Of a DNA stretch of 57,510 nucleotides, positions 42,870-51,342 are shown piece by piece. Where the stretch lies: assembly GCA_934394435.1 (NCBI GenBank), contig CAKRRN010000011.1, positions 1-57,510 on the forward strand, read 5' to 3'. The notes below the pieces were generated by a model. It saw nothing but the letters and a program-made list of their open reading frames with translations, was not told where the DNA came from and searched no databases. The DNA is from an uncultured Bacteroidaceae bacterium. GTDB taxonomy: Bacteria > Bacteroidota > Bacteroidia > Bacteroidales > Bacteroidaceae. The position numbers and the translations under genes were made by a program. How positions within the stretch are numbered: position 1 is the first letter of the stretch; each line of letters begins with the position of its first letter.

Positions 42870-44675
42870 ATGGATAGAAAGGCTCGACACACAAAAGCCC
42901 GCAATACCATGGCATGGGTGCTTCGGTGGCGCAGACGTCATATTAGGGACAATCAGTTCCTGCTCTTCATAAGTTTGCTCGTAGGCGTTTTTACAGCCTG
43001 TGCGGGATTGTTGCTGAAGTGGCTTATTGGTCAGATAGAGGGCTTGCTCACTCATGAGTTTGTGATGACGGGTGCCAACTGGCTCTATTTGGTTTATCCT
43101 GTTGTGGGAATATGGCTTACCATGCTCTTTGTCCGATATGTGGTACGTGATGACATAAGTCATGGTGTCACAAAGATTCTCTTTGCTATTGCCAGAAAAC
43201 AGAGTTTGATTCGTTCGCATAACACGTGGACATCAGTGGTGGCGAGTGCTATTACTATCGGATTTGGTGGATCTGTGGGTGCTGAGGCTCCTATTGTGCT
43301 TACGGGAAGTGCTATAGGAAGTACACTCGGTCGCATCTTCCATCTTTCCGCACGCCAGATGATGCTGCTCGTGGGATGTGGTGCGGCAGGTGCTGTTGCA
43401 GGCATCTTCAAAGCTCCTATCGCAGGTTTGGTCTTTGTGCTTGAAGTCTTGATGATAGACCTGACCATGACCAGTCTGCTTCCTCTGCTTGTCAGCAGTG
43501 TTACCGCAGCTGCTCTTACTTTTGCTGTCTCTGGTACAAGTCCTATCTTTGAGTTTCATCTTCAGGATACCTTTGCCGTTAGTCGCGTGCCAGCTTATTT
43601 GCTTCTTGGTGTGGTATGCGGTCTTGTCTCTCTCTATTTCACACGTGCCATGAATGCTACGGAGGGCATCTTCCGACGTCTGCATGGACCTTATAGTCGT
43701 CTCATGCTGGGCGGTCTGATGCTGAGCACCCTTATTTACCTTTTCCCCTCACTCTATGGCGAAGGTTATGATCTGATAACATTGTTGCTCAATGGCACGG
43801 GACAAACTGATTGGGACGTGGCTATGAATCGTTCCTTGTTCTATGGCAGTAACCATCTTTTGTTGTATCTTTTCTTGGTTGTCCTTTTCAAGGTATATGC
43901 TTCTACTGCCACTAACGGCGGTGGTGGTTGCGGTGGAATCTTCGCTCCCAGCCTATTCTTAGGTTGTATCAGCGGATTCATCTTCAGCCGTTTGTGGAAT
44001 AACTATGATGTACTGGGTATCTCCGTTCCTGTGCGCAACTTCGCTATGCTCGGCATGTGCGGATTGATGAGTGGTGTAATGCATGCCCCTCTTACTGGTA
44101 TCTTTCTGATAGCGGAACTTACGGGTGGCTATGCCTTGTTTATGCCGTTGATGATAGTATCGGTGGTCGCTTACTTGACTATTAAGGCATTTGAGCCTCA
44201 TAGTATCTATGCCATGCGTTTAGCTCAGAGAGGCGAATTGCTGACCCACCATACAGACAAATCTATCCTTACGCTGATGAGTATGGATAGCGTGATTCAG
44301 CATTATGATCATGTGCTTTATCCCGACATGACTTTGGGCGATGTTGCCACTCAGGTGAGTAATAGTCGCAACCATGTGTTTCCTGTCGTTAACCGTCAGA
44401 TGAAGTTCGTAGGCGCTGTCTATCTGGATGATATCCGACATATCGTATTTAGGACAGAACTTTATCGTGAGTTTCGTGTCTCTCAACTGATGACGCAACC
44501 TCAAGCTCTGCTTTCGGTGAACGATCCTATGGATGTAGTGGTGTCTGTGTTTGACCGTACCAGAGCATGGACTCTTCCTGTTGTAGATGAGGATGGCAGG
44601 TTTGTTGGCTTTATTCGTAAGAGTACTGTACTTTCCGCATATCGCCAGTTGCTCTCTGACTTTTCTATGGACTGA
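42870..44675 (+). CDS. CLC-family chloride channel/antiporter with CBS pair
   Basis: The 601-residue protein has a membrane part (about 28-435) and two C-terminal CBS domains (about 450-590) that usually bind adenine nucleotides. The gating Glu is present (Glu139 in GSVGAEAPIV, a variant of GREGP) and GGCGGIFAPSLFLG matches the GxFxP motif. The first motif DDISHGVTKI replaces GSGIP, with no Ser at the usual place, as in many Bacteroidetes members. A Cl-/H+ exchanger or channel role is likely. Confidence 0.92.
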   Translation: MDRKARHTKARNTMAWVLRWRRRHIRDNQFLLFISLLVGVFTACAGLLLKWLIGQIEGLLTHEFVMTGANWLYLVYPVVGIWLTMLFVRYVVRDDISHGVTKILFAIARKQSLIRSHNTWTSVVASAITIGFGGSVGAEAPIVLTGSAIGSTLGRIFHLSARQMMLLVGCGAAGAVAGIFKAPIAGLVFVLEVLMIDLTMTSLLPLLVSSVTAAALTFAVSGTSPIFEFHLQDTFAVSRVPAYLLLGVVCGLVSLYFTRAMNATEGIFRRLHGPYSRLMLGGLMLSTLIYLFPSLYGEGYDLITLLLNGTGQTDWDVAMNRSLFYGSNHLLLYLFLVVLFKVYASTATNGGGGCGGIFAPSLFLGCISGFIFSRLWNNYDVLGISVPVRNFAMLGMCGLMSGVMHAPLTGIFLIAELTGGYALFMPLMIVSVVAYLTIKAFEPHSIYAMRLAQRGELLTHHTDKSILTLMSMDSVIQHYDHVLYPDMTLGDVATQVSNSRNHVFPVVNRQMKFVGAVYLDDIRHIVFRTELYREFRVSQLMTQPQALLSVNDPMDVVVSVFDRTRAWTLPVVDEDGRFVGFIRKSTVLSAYRQLLSDFSMD

Positions 44676-44745
44676 CGTTCTTCCGCAGGATAATCACATA
44701 TTGAAAAATATGATGATAAAAAGTGTTGCAAAACGAAAACTTTTG

Positions 44746-44753
44746 TAAATTTG
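44746..44753 (+). promoter_or_regulatory. Possible -7 box of the Lys/Glu-rich protein gene
   Basis: TAAATTTG fits TAnnTTTG; a TTG lies 17 nt upstream. It would give an unusually long leader of about 140 nt. Confidence 0.45.
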
Positions 44754-44900
44754 CAATGCAGAGTGTTTCTTCGCATGGTTTTTCTATCGACACGAAATTG
44801 TGCGTGGCTTCGTCTGTATTCCAGTTCTCTTCGTGAAGTAACAAGGGGATGGATTATATAGCTAATTATTTATAAATAAGGTGTCGTATGTTGTAAACCT

Positions 44901-45491
44901 ATGAAAACAAAATTCTTATTAGGGTGCCTCATGTTCTTCTTCTTTGCCATGAATATGTCTGCACAGGTACAACTTCTTTTTATGGAAGGTGGACGCAATG
45001 TCATTGATCGAAACAAAAAACTCTATTGGATGGATGGGGATGAAGATCCATGTTTTGACATTCTGAATTACAAGAAGGTCGGAAACAAAGAAACATTTAC
45101 CCTAAAAGAAAAGGAAGATCCCACTAACACGTATGCTGTGGAGATGACACTTGATGCCAAAACAAAGAAACCTATTCAGATAACACTGACACATAAATTG
45201 TACGGAAAGACTACCAGCAAGGTGGAGACTACATCAGGAAGAGAAGAAGAAGACCAGAGACTTTATGAGTACTTTAATGGACTTGCTGGTAACAATGTAG
45301 CTACCTCAAAGGCTGCTCCTGCTTCAGTGAAAAAGGTTGAGACAAAGCAAATGAAGGAAGAGGAAAAAGAAGAAGAGGAGGTTGAGGAAACACCAGCAAC
45401 CGAACCTGCTAAGACAGATGCTGGCTCAAAAGTGAAGGGCGCCGCAAAGAAAACCTTTGGAAAGGTAAAAGGACTGATAAAAAAGAAGTGA
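44901..45491 (+). CDS. Small exported protein with Glu-rich and Lys-rich tail
   Basis: I do not recognise this 196-residue protein. It has a signal peptide (about 1-21, ending MSAQ), a compact N-terminal region (about 22-125) with WMDGDEDPCFDI and one mature Cys, then a low-complexity tail: a Glu-rich block (EEEKEEEEVEE, about 152-163) followed by a Lys-rich end that closes in KKK. The tail could bind an acidic surface or nucleic acid. It has a long leader and is followed by a strong bidirectional terminator. Function unknown. Confidence 0.65.
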   Translation: MKTKFLLGCLMFFFFAMNMSAQVQLLFMEGGRNVIDRNKKLYWMDGDEDPCFDILNYKKVGNKETFTLKEKEDPTNTYAVEMTLDAKTKKPIQITLTHKLYGKTTSKVETTSGREEEDQRLYEYFNGLAGNNVATSKAAPASVKKVETKQMKEEEKEEEEVEETPATEPAKTDAGSKVKGAAKKTFGKVKGLIKKK

Positions 45492-45525
45492 TACTGCCAA
45501 GTATCAAGATGCTTGCAAATATTAT

Positions 45526-45564
45526 CAAACAGGGTTGGACAGATTTTGATTCCAACCCTGTTTG
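45526..45564. terminator. Bidirectional terminator
   Basis: Perfect 14-bp arms (45526-45539 and 45551-45564) lie between the convergent small exported protein gene and comEC. Confidence 0.8.
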
Positions 45565-45568
45565 CCGT

Positions 45569-46744
45569 TTATTCGTCATCGTGCTTTCGGGTGTGACGTA
45601 CGTCTGTGAGAAGCATTTTTTCTCGGTATGCGTTCAGACGAATAATGGCAATGAGTAAGATTGCATAGACCATCAGTATATGCCAAAGTTGTGGGTAGAG
45701 GTCTCTGATGACTGCTCCCGGAATGCTTGCGCAGAGTGTGACAAGATGGTTTTGCCAGTGAACGAGATAGCTGAGACTGGTGCTTAATAAAGGGATGGGT
45801 ATCAGCAGAGTGGCAAGTGATAAGTACACAATCAGTGTGCTTACAGGGATGAGTATGAGACTCAGTGGGATGGACAATAGTGGAAGAGTGTGGAAATAGT
45901 ATGCTGCAAGAGGAGCTGTACCCAGTTGGGCAGCGGCAGATACATACACCATTTGCCTAAATCGCACGCTGAAGGTAGGAGGACATGCTGGCTGTTGGCA
46001 AATGGATATGATGAAGAAGACTGCCAGAAAAGAGAGTTGAAAGCTAATGCTGAATAGTGAGGATGGGCTGATAAGTAGTATTATTAGTGCACTGAGAGAG
46101 AGAGCGTGCGTAGACCATAATTCTCTTTGAGCCAATGTGGCAATCATCACTACTGTACACATCCCAGCTGCTCTGACAAGAGAAAGGGGCAAGCCAGTCA
46201 GCAGCACATAGCCCCAAAGCAACAGTAGCAGAGGGGGAAGGGCAAACCACCTCCATTGTGAAAATCGTATGCGCTGTATTATAAGTATGTGTAGCAGACC
46301 ATATAGGATACCCAAATGCAGACCGCTGAGTGCCAGTAAATGGGCGACACCGCTCTCAGAGTATGCCTGCCGTAACTCCTGTGCCAGTCCTCCACGCTTG
46401 CCAAGCAGTAAGGCAGAACCTAACGAAAGGGCTTCATCGGACAAACCAGATTGTTTCAAACGCATGTGTAGAATGTCGCTCTGCAGTAATGCTTTTGCCT
46501 GTACGGAATGCCATGCGGATGAGGTTAGGTTGGTGTGTACTTGTTCTATGCTACTGAGTGCTGCACCGAATATGAGCCAGAAGAGAATTAAACTCCACCC
46601 TCTTCCTTTGTGTGAAATAATGGTGGAGTATAGAAGTATGGATAGTGCAACTGCCAGGAACCATGGACTTGGGAAAACGTGCCCTATGGTTATCCCTACA
46701 GACAAGAAGGCAATGATGTACCAAAGCGGTTGCTTGATAGTCAT
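45569..46744 (-). CDS. ComEC/Rec2-family protein, short form
   Basis: The 391-residue membrane protein contains the competence domain (GVAHLLALSGLHLGILYGLL, about 131-150; GLPLSLVRAAGMC, about 188-200) and about ten helices. In full-length ComEC, which moves DNA across the inner membrane, this core has an N-terminal OB-fold/DUF4131 domain and often a C-terminal metallo-beta-lactamase domain; both are absent here. It overlaps rpe by 4 nt, so the two are translationally coupled. Whether the short form still takes up DNA is unclear. Confidence 0.85.
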   Translation of the reverse strand: MTIKQPLWYIIAFLSVGITIGHVFPSPWFLAVALSILLYSTIISHKGRGWSLILFWLIFGAALSSIEQVHTNLTSSAWHSVQAKALLQSDILHMRLKQSGLSDEALSLGSALLLGKRGGLAQELRQAYSESGVAHLLALSGLHLGILYGLLHILIIQRIRFSQWRWFALPPLLLLLWGYVLLTGLPLSLVRAAGMCTVVMIATLAQRELWSTHALSLSALIILLISPSSLFSISFQLSFLAVFFIISICQQPACPPTFSVRFRQMVYVSAAAQLGTAPLAAYYFHTLPLLSIPLSLILIPVSTLIVYLSLATLLIPIPLLSTSLSYLVHWQNHLVTLCASIPGAVIRDLYPQLWHILMVYAILLIAIIRLNAYREKMLLTDVRHTRKHDDE

Positions 46745-47385
46745 AACTTACTCAATAGTGAGCAAGCTTCTACAGGATCTTTAGCATTAAAGATATAGCT
46801 CCCTGCCACCAGTATGTCTGCTCCAGCTTGACTTAGCATCAGTCCTGTTTCCTGATTTACGCCACCGTCAACTTCAATCAGTGCTTGACTGCCAGTCTCT
46901 TGTATGAGTTGTTTCAGTTCGTGCACCTTTTGTACGGTATGGAAAATAAACTTCTGTCCTCCGAATCCAGGGTTGACGCTCATGAGTAGAACCATATCCA
47001 CGTCCTGTATGATATCTCGAAGCATACATACTGGTGTGGCAGGATTCAATGTCACTCCAGCTTTCATACCAGCTTCGTGAATCTGTCCGATGACACGATG
47101 TAGGTGTGGGCAAGCCTCATAGTGTACATTCATCATGTAAGCTCCCAATGCTTTTACTTCGGGTATAAACTTCTCTGGTTGTACAATCATCAGATGTACG
47201 TCAAGAGGCTTTTTGCATAGTTTGGCCACATATTTCAAGACGGGAAACCCAAACGAGATATTTGGTACAAAAACCCCATCCATAATGTCAATATGCAACC
47301 AGTCAGCACTGCTTTGGTTCAGCCACTCCATGTCAGCTTGCAGGTTGCCGAAATTGGCTGACAGGAGAGATGGTGATAAAATCAT
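46741..47385 (-). CDS. rpe: Ribulose-phosphate 3-epimerase
   Basis: I start it at the ATG at 47385 (214 residues, ILSPSLLSANF), which is the family N terminus; the longer frame adds 27 polar residues. It interconverts ribulose- and xylulose-5-phosphate. HIDIMDGVFVPN and VNPGFGGQKFI carry metal and phosphate-binding residues, and IEVDGGVNQET the catalytic Asp. The stop overlaps the comEC start by 4 nt. Confidence 0.96.
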   Translation of the reverse strand: MILSPSLLSANFGNLQADMEWLNQSSADWLHIDIMDGVFVPNISFGFPVLKYVAKLCKKPLDVHLMIVQPEKFIPEVKALGAYMMNVHYEACPHLHRVIGQIHEAGMKAGVTLNPATPVCMLRDIIQDVDMVLLMSVNPGFGGQKFIFHTVQKVHELKQLIQETGSQALIEVDGGVNQETGLMLSQAGADILVAGSYIFNAKDPVEACSLLSKL

Positions 47386-47504
47386 CTGCTTAGTCTTTTT
47401 CTGTGGTTGTACTTTGTGGCCTGTAGATTCTTGCAAACTGCCTGACTCTTGCCAGAAGGGCTGCACCAGGCGTGATGTAGGGTAGAGGTAATGTCTGTTC
47501 CATA

Positions 47505-47567
47505 GGCACGCGTTTAGAGGGTTACAGAGCCGGTTTACTCCGTCTCTTTGTATTTAAAACGTGTGCC
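47505..47567. other. Structured element upstream of rpe
   Basis: GGCACGCGTTT (47505-47515) pairs with AAACGTGTGCC (47557-47567) with one wobble, around a 41-nt loop that holds a smaller imperfect hairpin (AGAG-CGG / CCG-CTCT). On the plus strand it is followed by CCCTTTTTT. It lies between the sigma factor stop and rpe in a 215-nt gap and could be an rpe leader or the sigma factor terminator. Confidence 0.5.
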
Positions 47568-47600
47568 AACCCTTTTTTATTGTGCGAGTAAAGAAAGAAT

Positions 47601-48191
47601 TTAGCCTACCAGCGTCAGTTGGTGTTGCTGTATGAGTTTTCTTAGATTGATGAGTGCATAGCGCATACGCCCCAGTGAGGTGTTTATGCTTACCCCCGTA
47701 CGCTCGGCAATTTCCTTAAACGACAGGTCTTCGTAGAACTTCAAAATTACTACCTCGCGTTGTGCTTCTGGTAGGTAATCGAGTAGTGAGCGCAGTGTTT
47801 CTGTATCTTGATTCTCTATTAGCTGGCTCTCTACAGTTCCTTCGCTGAAGTGTATACTGTTTGTTACTCCCTGTGGAAATTCATCCTGTGAGATAGTCAG
47901 ACAAGACTCGCAGTCTCTCATACGGTCTATTGCCAGATTGTGTGCTATGCGTACCAGCCAGGCACTGAATTTTCCTGTCTTCTGATACTTGTGGTTTCTG
48001 ATGGCTATTACTGCACGGGCAAACGTCTCTTGGAAAACATCTTGCGCTATGTCTTCGCTCTTGCATACAAACAGAATGTATGAATATACATAGTCTTGAT
48101 GTCTGCGTAGCAGTTCATCAAATGCGTTGTCGTTGCCTTGCTTGTACAATTCGACCAAATCATGGTCGTTCATTGTATCTAGTTTGTTCAT
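47601..48191 (-). CDS. ECF-type RNA polymerase sigma factor
   Basis: A 196-residue sigma-70 family protein with region 2 (about 18-90: FDELLRRHQDYVYSYI, AQDVFQETFARAV, FSAWLVRIAHNLAIDRMRD) and region 4 (about 130-185: LPEAQREVVILKFYEDLSFKEIAERTGVSINTSLGRM, in two parts). No anti-sigma gene is adjacent; the neighbours are fmt and rpe, so regulation is probably not by a local membrane anti-sigma. Its own promoter at 48284-48314 is of the housekeeping type. Confidence 0.92.
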   Translation of the reverse strand: MNKLDTMNDHDLVELYKQGNDNAFDELLRRHQDYVYSYILFVCKSEDIAQDVFQETFARAVIAIRNHKYQKTGKFSAWLVRIAHNLAIDRMRDCESCLTISQDEFPQGVTNSIHFSEGTVESQLIENQDTETLRSLLDYLPEAQREVVILKFYEDLSFKEIAERTGVSINTSLGRMRYALINLRKLIQQHQLTLVG

Positions 48192-48283
48192 TACGCTTTA
48201 TAATAAATTGTTTGGAGTAATGTTTTGTCTATAGGCAACGAATTTTATATGTTTATGAAATGTTTTTTAATCAATTGTTACTG

Positions 48284-48314
48284 CAAATATACGTAGTTTC
48301 CTTTAAAGTGGCAA
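48284..48314 (-). promoter_or_regulatory. Promoter of the sigma factor gene
   Basis: On the minus strand TTG (48314-48312), a 20-nt spacer and TATATTTG (48291-48284) fit the Bacteroidetes primary promoter. The leader would be about 85 nt. Confidence 0.6.
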
Positions 48315-48372
48315 TATATTTTGCTTTTTTTGTTTGTAAACAATCCTTGAGATAGCAATCTGGGTTATCGAA

Positions 48373-48414
48373 AACCAAGGGGACTTGTTATTTTCATCAA
48401 GCCCCCCTTTGGTT
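48373..48414 (-). terminator. Terminator directly after fmt
   Basis: A C-rich/G-rich hairpin with one bulge begins at the fmt stop codon on the minus strand and is followed by TTTTCG. The stem includes AACCAAGGGG and its complement. Confidence 0.7.
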
Positions 48415-49390
48415 AGTCGATCTGTATCAGTCTGCATCCTTCTATTCTGGCTCCTCTTAGGAAGTCTTCTGTTTGCAAACGTTTTTTTCCTGCCAGTTGT
48501 AGTTCTGTAAGTTTCAGATAACCCCCTTCCAGTGCTACGCGTATCCAATTTTTGCCATCGCTCTCAAGTGTACCATTAGGCATATTATGCTTGGCTTTCT
48601 CTATCTGCGAACGATAAATCTTCATCACAATCTGTTTCCCACTTGGTTCTTTCAGTGTTGTCCACGCTGCAGGGTAGGGACTAAGTCCGCGGATAAAGTC
48701 ATGTGCTTGCTGCACATCTAGTTCGCTCCATCGTATTTGACAGGTATCTTTGAATATTTTCGGAGCAGGTCTCAGTGGCTCGTCTGTCATGAATTGATCT
48801 TGTGGCACCGAAGTAGCTTCTCCATCGGCAATCATATTGGCTGTCTTGCATACCAATGCTGCTCCCTGTTCCATCATCCGATCGTGTATGTCGCCAGCAC
48901 ATTCTTCAGGCCCAATAGGTATTTCTTCCTGACAGATGATGCGCCCAGTGTCAATCTGATGGTCCAGCCAGAAGGTGGTAACACCAGTCTTATCATCTCC
49001 GTGTATTATCGCCCAGTTGATTGGGGCTGCACCGCGGTATTGAGGTAGCAGGGCTGCATGCAAGTTGAAGGTGCCTAATTTGGGCATTCCCCAAACTACT
49101 TCAGGGAGCATTCTAAATGCTACTACCACCTGAAGGTCTGCCCCCAAAGCACGTAATTGCGACAAGAATGCTTCGTCTTTCAGCTTTTCTGGTTGCAATA
49201 CGGGGAGTCCGTGCTTGAGTGCGCATTGCTTGACAGGGCTTGCTTGAAGCACATCATGATGGCGGCCAACTGCTTTGTCTGGCATTGTTACCACACCCAC
49301 TACTTCGTGTCTGCTCTCTATCAGAGCCTCTAATGATGGTACTGCAAAATCAGGCGTACCCATGAATACGATCTTCAACTTCTCCTGCAT
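48413..49390 (-). CDS. fmt: Methionyl-tRNA formyltransferase
   Basis: Read from the ATG at 49390 the enzyme has 325 residues and begins MQEKLKIVFMGTPDFAVPSL; the longer frame crosses the promoter at 49424. It formylates initiator Met-tRNA. The N-terminal formyltransferase domain has FNLHAALLPQYRGAAPINWAI and the C-terminal OB-like domain begins near residue 205. Divergent from nrnA. Confidence 0.96.
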   Translation of the reverse strand: MQEKLKIVFMGTPDFAVPSLEALIESRHEVVGVVTMPDKAVGRHHDVLQASPVKQCALKHGLPVLQPEKLKDEAFLSQLRALGADLQVVVAFRMLPEVVWGMPKLGTFNLHAALLPQYRGAAPINWAIIHGDDKTGVTTFWLDHQIDTGRIICQEEIPIGPEECAGDIHDRMMEQGAALVCKTANMIADGEATSVPQDQFMTDEPLRPAPKIFKDTCQIRWSELDVQQAHDFIRGLSPYPAAWTTLKEPSGKQIVMKIYRSQIEKAKHNMPNGTLESDGKNWIRVALEGGYLKLTELQLAGKKRLQTEDFLRGARIEGCRLIQID

Positions 49391-49423
49391 TATTCTTGCT
49401 TGTCTGTTTTGTTTCTTTGTCTG

Positions 49424-49431
49424 CAAAGTTA
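49424..49431 (-). promoter_or_regulatory. -7 box of fmt
   Basis: On the minus strand this reads TAACTTTG, about 34 nt before the fmt ATG. It decides the shorter fmt start. Confidence 0.55.
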
Positions 49432-49473
49432 ACGCTTTTCCCTGTAATGCGCTTATGCCTGCCGAAAAAGTCA

Positions 49474-49481
49474 TACCTTTG
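49474..49481 (+). promoter_or_regulatory. -7 box of nrnA
   Basis: TACCTTTG lies 25 nt before the chosen start at 49507, so a start upstream at 49396 is ruled out. Confidence 0.6.
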
Positions 49482-49506
49482 CGTGCACTTTATGTTGTTC
49501 GAAAAG

Positions 49507-50538
49507 ATGAAGAAGTTACTCTCAGAGGAGAATTTACAAAATTTACAAGACATGATACGGCAGTCAGGACGCATTGTCGTTTGTGGGCATGTGGGACCAG
49601 ACGGAGATGCGGTGGGATCTACCCTGGCTATACGTCATTGGTTGACGCGCTGGGGTAAGGAGGTAGACGTTATTGTTCCTAATCGTTTTCCAGATTTCTT
49701 GCGTTGGCTTCCTGGAGCACAGGATATTCATGTGTATGCCAAGCATCCTGATGCCTCTAAGAACCTTATTCGTCAGGCTTCTTTGGTTATTATCGCCGAT
49801 ATGAACTGTTCCAGCCGTTTGCGTGAAATGGAACAAGAAATAATGGATAACCCATGTCCGCGTATTATGATTGACCATCACCTTTACCCTCAGGATTTCT
49901 GTCAAATAATAATATCTCATCCTGAAATGTGTGCCACGTCTGAGGTGCTTTGCCATCTATTGGCGCAAATGGGTGAACTGGATAGTATTACGGCAAACGA
50001 AGCCGCTTGTCTTTACACGGGTATGATGTGCGATACGGGAGCTTTTACGTATGCTTCCTCTCGTCCAGAAGTGTATGAGTGTATTTGTCATCTGTTGGCA
50101 CGCGGAATAGACAAAGATCGTATCTATCGTAATGTCTTTTGGACTTATAGTCCTGCTCGTTTGCGACTGCAAGGCTATATGCTTTATGTGAAATTGGAGG
50201 TAATGGACGACTTACATACAAGTCTGATGACCTTGACAAACGAAGAACGTGGACGCTTTGGTGTGAAGCATGGCGATACAGAGGGATTAGTCAATATGCC
50301 TTTGCAGATTCAAGGTATGAGATTGAGCATATTTTTAAATGAAGATACAGAGCGTCCGGGGATAGTGAAGGTAAGTCTTAGAAGTGTGGATGACTTCCCT
50401 TGTGACGAGATGTCTGCACGCTTCTTTAACGGAGGAGGACATCGCAATGCCAGTGGTGGTCATCTGCAATGCAGTATGGATGAGGCTGTAAATCGGGCGA
50501 AAGAAGCTGTCAGAGCCTATTTCACTTTGTTAAAATAA
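49507..50538 (+). CDS. DHH-family phosphoesterase (NrnA type)
   Basis: The ATG at 49507 gives 343 residues beginning MKKLLSEEN; an ATG at 49492 is possible. The DHH domain shows GHVGPDGDAVGS (metal-binding Asp), IIADMNCSS and IDHHLYP; the DHHA1 domain ends with GGGHRNASGG. NrnA-type enzymes degrade very short RNA (nanoRNA) and pAp. It is divergent from fmt and followed by a gene with its own promoter. Confidence 0.92.
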   Translation: MKKLLSEENLQNLQDMIRQSGRIVVCGHVGPDGDAVGSTLAIRHWLTRWGKEVDVIVPNRFPDFLRWLPGAQDIHVYAKHPDASKNLIRQASLVIIADMNCSSRLREMEQEIMDNPCPRIMIDHHLYPQDFCQIIISHPEMCATSEVLCHLLAQMGELDSITANEAACLYTGMMCDTGAFTYASSRPEVYECICHLLARGIDKDRIYRNVFWTYSPARLRLQGYMLYVKLEVMDDLHTSLMTLTNEERGRFGVKHGDTEGLVNMPLQIQGMRLSIFLNEDTERPGIVKVSLRSVDDFPCDEMSARFFNGGGHRNASGGHLQCSMDEAVNRAKEAVRAYFTLLK

Positions 50539-50592
50539 CCTTAGTCAGACGGATTGTCAGCGTGTGATACATATGAGGTGGCCTTTTTTTTG

Positions 50593-50600
50593 TAACTTTG
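50593..50600 (+). promoter_or_regulatory. -7 box of the DUF4827-hemW unit
   Basis: TAACTTTG lies about 37 nt before the DUF4827 start. A T-run just upstream (50583-50591) may belong to the nrnA terminator. Confidence 0.6.
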
Positions 50601-50636
50601 CCACGAATATTATAATATAATAATCCAGAACAGAAT

Positions 50637-51335
50637 ATGAGAAAATGCATATACATGGCATTGGCATTAGTTGCTTGTGCCTGTTGCCTGTCTTCCTGTA
50701 GTGACGATGATACCTATGCTGATCAGAAGAAGCGTGAGCGTAGGGTGATAAACTCCTTTTTGAGTCGCGATGTGGCTATTATGGACGAAGAGGGGGATAC
50801 GATGTGTCATGTGGGAAAGATAAATCCCATTACGGAGGCAAAGTTCTATGCTCAGGACTCTACTACCAATCTGGAAAAAAATGAATATGTTCTGTTTTCT
50901 GGTTCTGGTATATATATGCAAATTGTTCGTGAGGGTGTCGGTGAAAAGCTGAGGAATGGTGATAATAAACGTATCTTATGCCGGTTTATAGAGTATAATA
51001 TATTGGGCGATAGCCTACAGCTTCGTGACGATGTTCCTTATTGGCATACTAACCCAGAAATACTTGATGTGTCAGATAGCTACGGGACTATCAATGCAAG
51101 TTTTAATACTTCCATCAATGGAGGCGGTGCCATGTATCTGACGTATAAGGAAGTGTCTGTACCTACAGGATGGGTGAAACCCCTCTCTTTTATCAGACTC
51201 GGAAGGCAGACAACATCTGAGGGAGGCATTGCGAAAGTACGTTTGATTGTTCCTCATTCAGAAGGGACAAAAAGTGCAGCCAATAACGTATATCCTTGTT
51301 TCTACGAGATTACTTATCAGGAAATGAGAGACTGA
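50637..51335 (+). CDS. DUF4827 family lipoprotein
   Basis: A 232-residue lipoprotein with signal CCLSSC (Cys21) followed by SDDDTY, an acidic stretch suggesting surface display. The body resembles FKBP-like folds of the DUF4827 family: INSFLSRDVAIMDEEGDTMCHVGK, VGEKLRNGDNKRILCRFIEYNI and the C-terminal SEGTKSAANNVYPCFYEITYQE. No catalytic function is established. The next gene, hemW, starts 7 nt later, so they are co-transcribed. Confidence 0.82.
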   Translation: MRKCIYMALALVACACCLSSCSDDDTYADQKKRERRVINSFLSRDVAIMDEEGDTMCHVGKINPITEAKFYAQDSTTNLEKNEYVLFSGSGIYMQIVREGVGEKLRNGDNKRILCRFIEYNILGDSLQLRDDVPYWHTNPEILDVSDSYGTINASFNTSINGGGAMYLTYKEVSVPTGWVKPLSFIRLGRQTTSEGGIAKVRLIVPHSEGTKSAANNVYPCFYEITYQEMRD

Positions 51336-51342
51336 TACTACT

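Noticed and set aside
47555..47570. Sigma-54-type promoter (TGGCAC on the minus strand)
   Set aside because: The expected TTGC element is missing at the right spacing, and the sequence is an arm of a hairpin.
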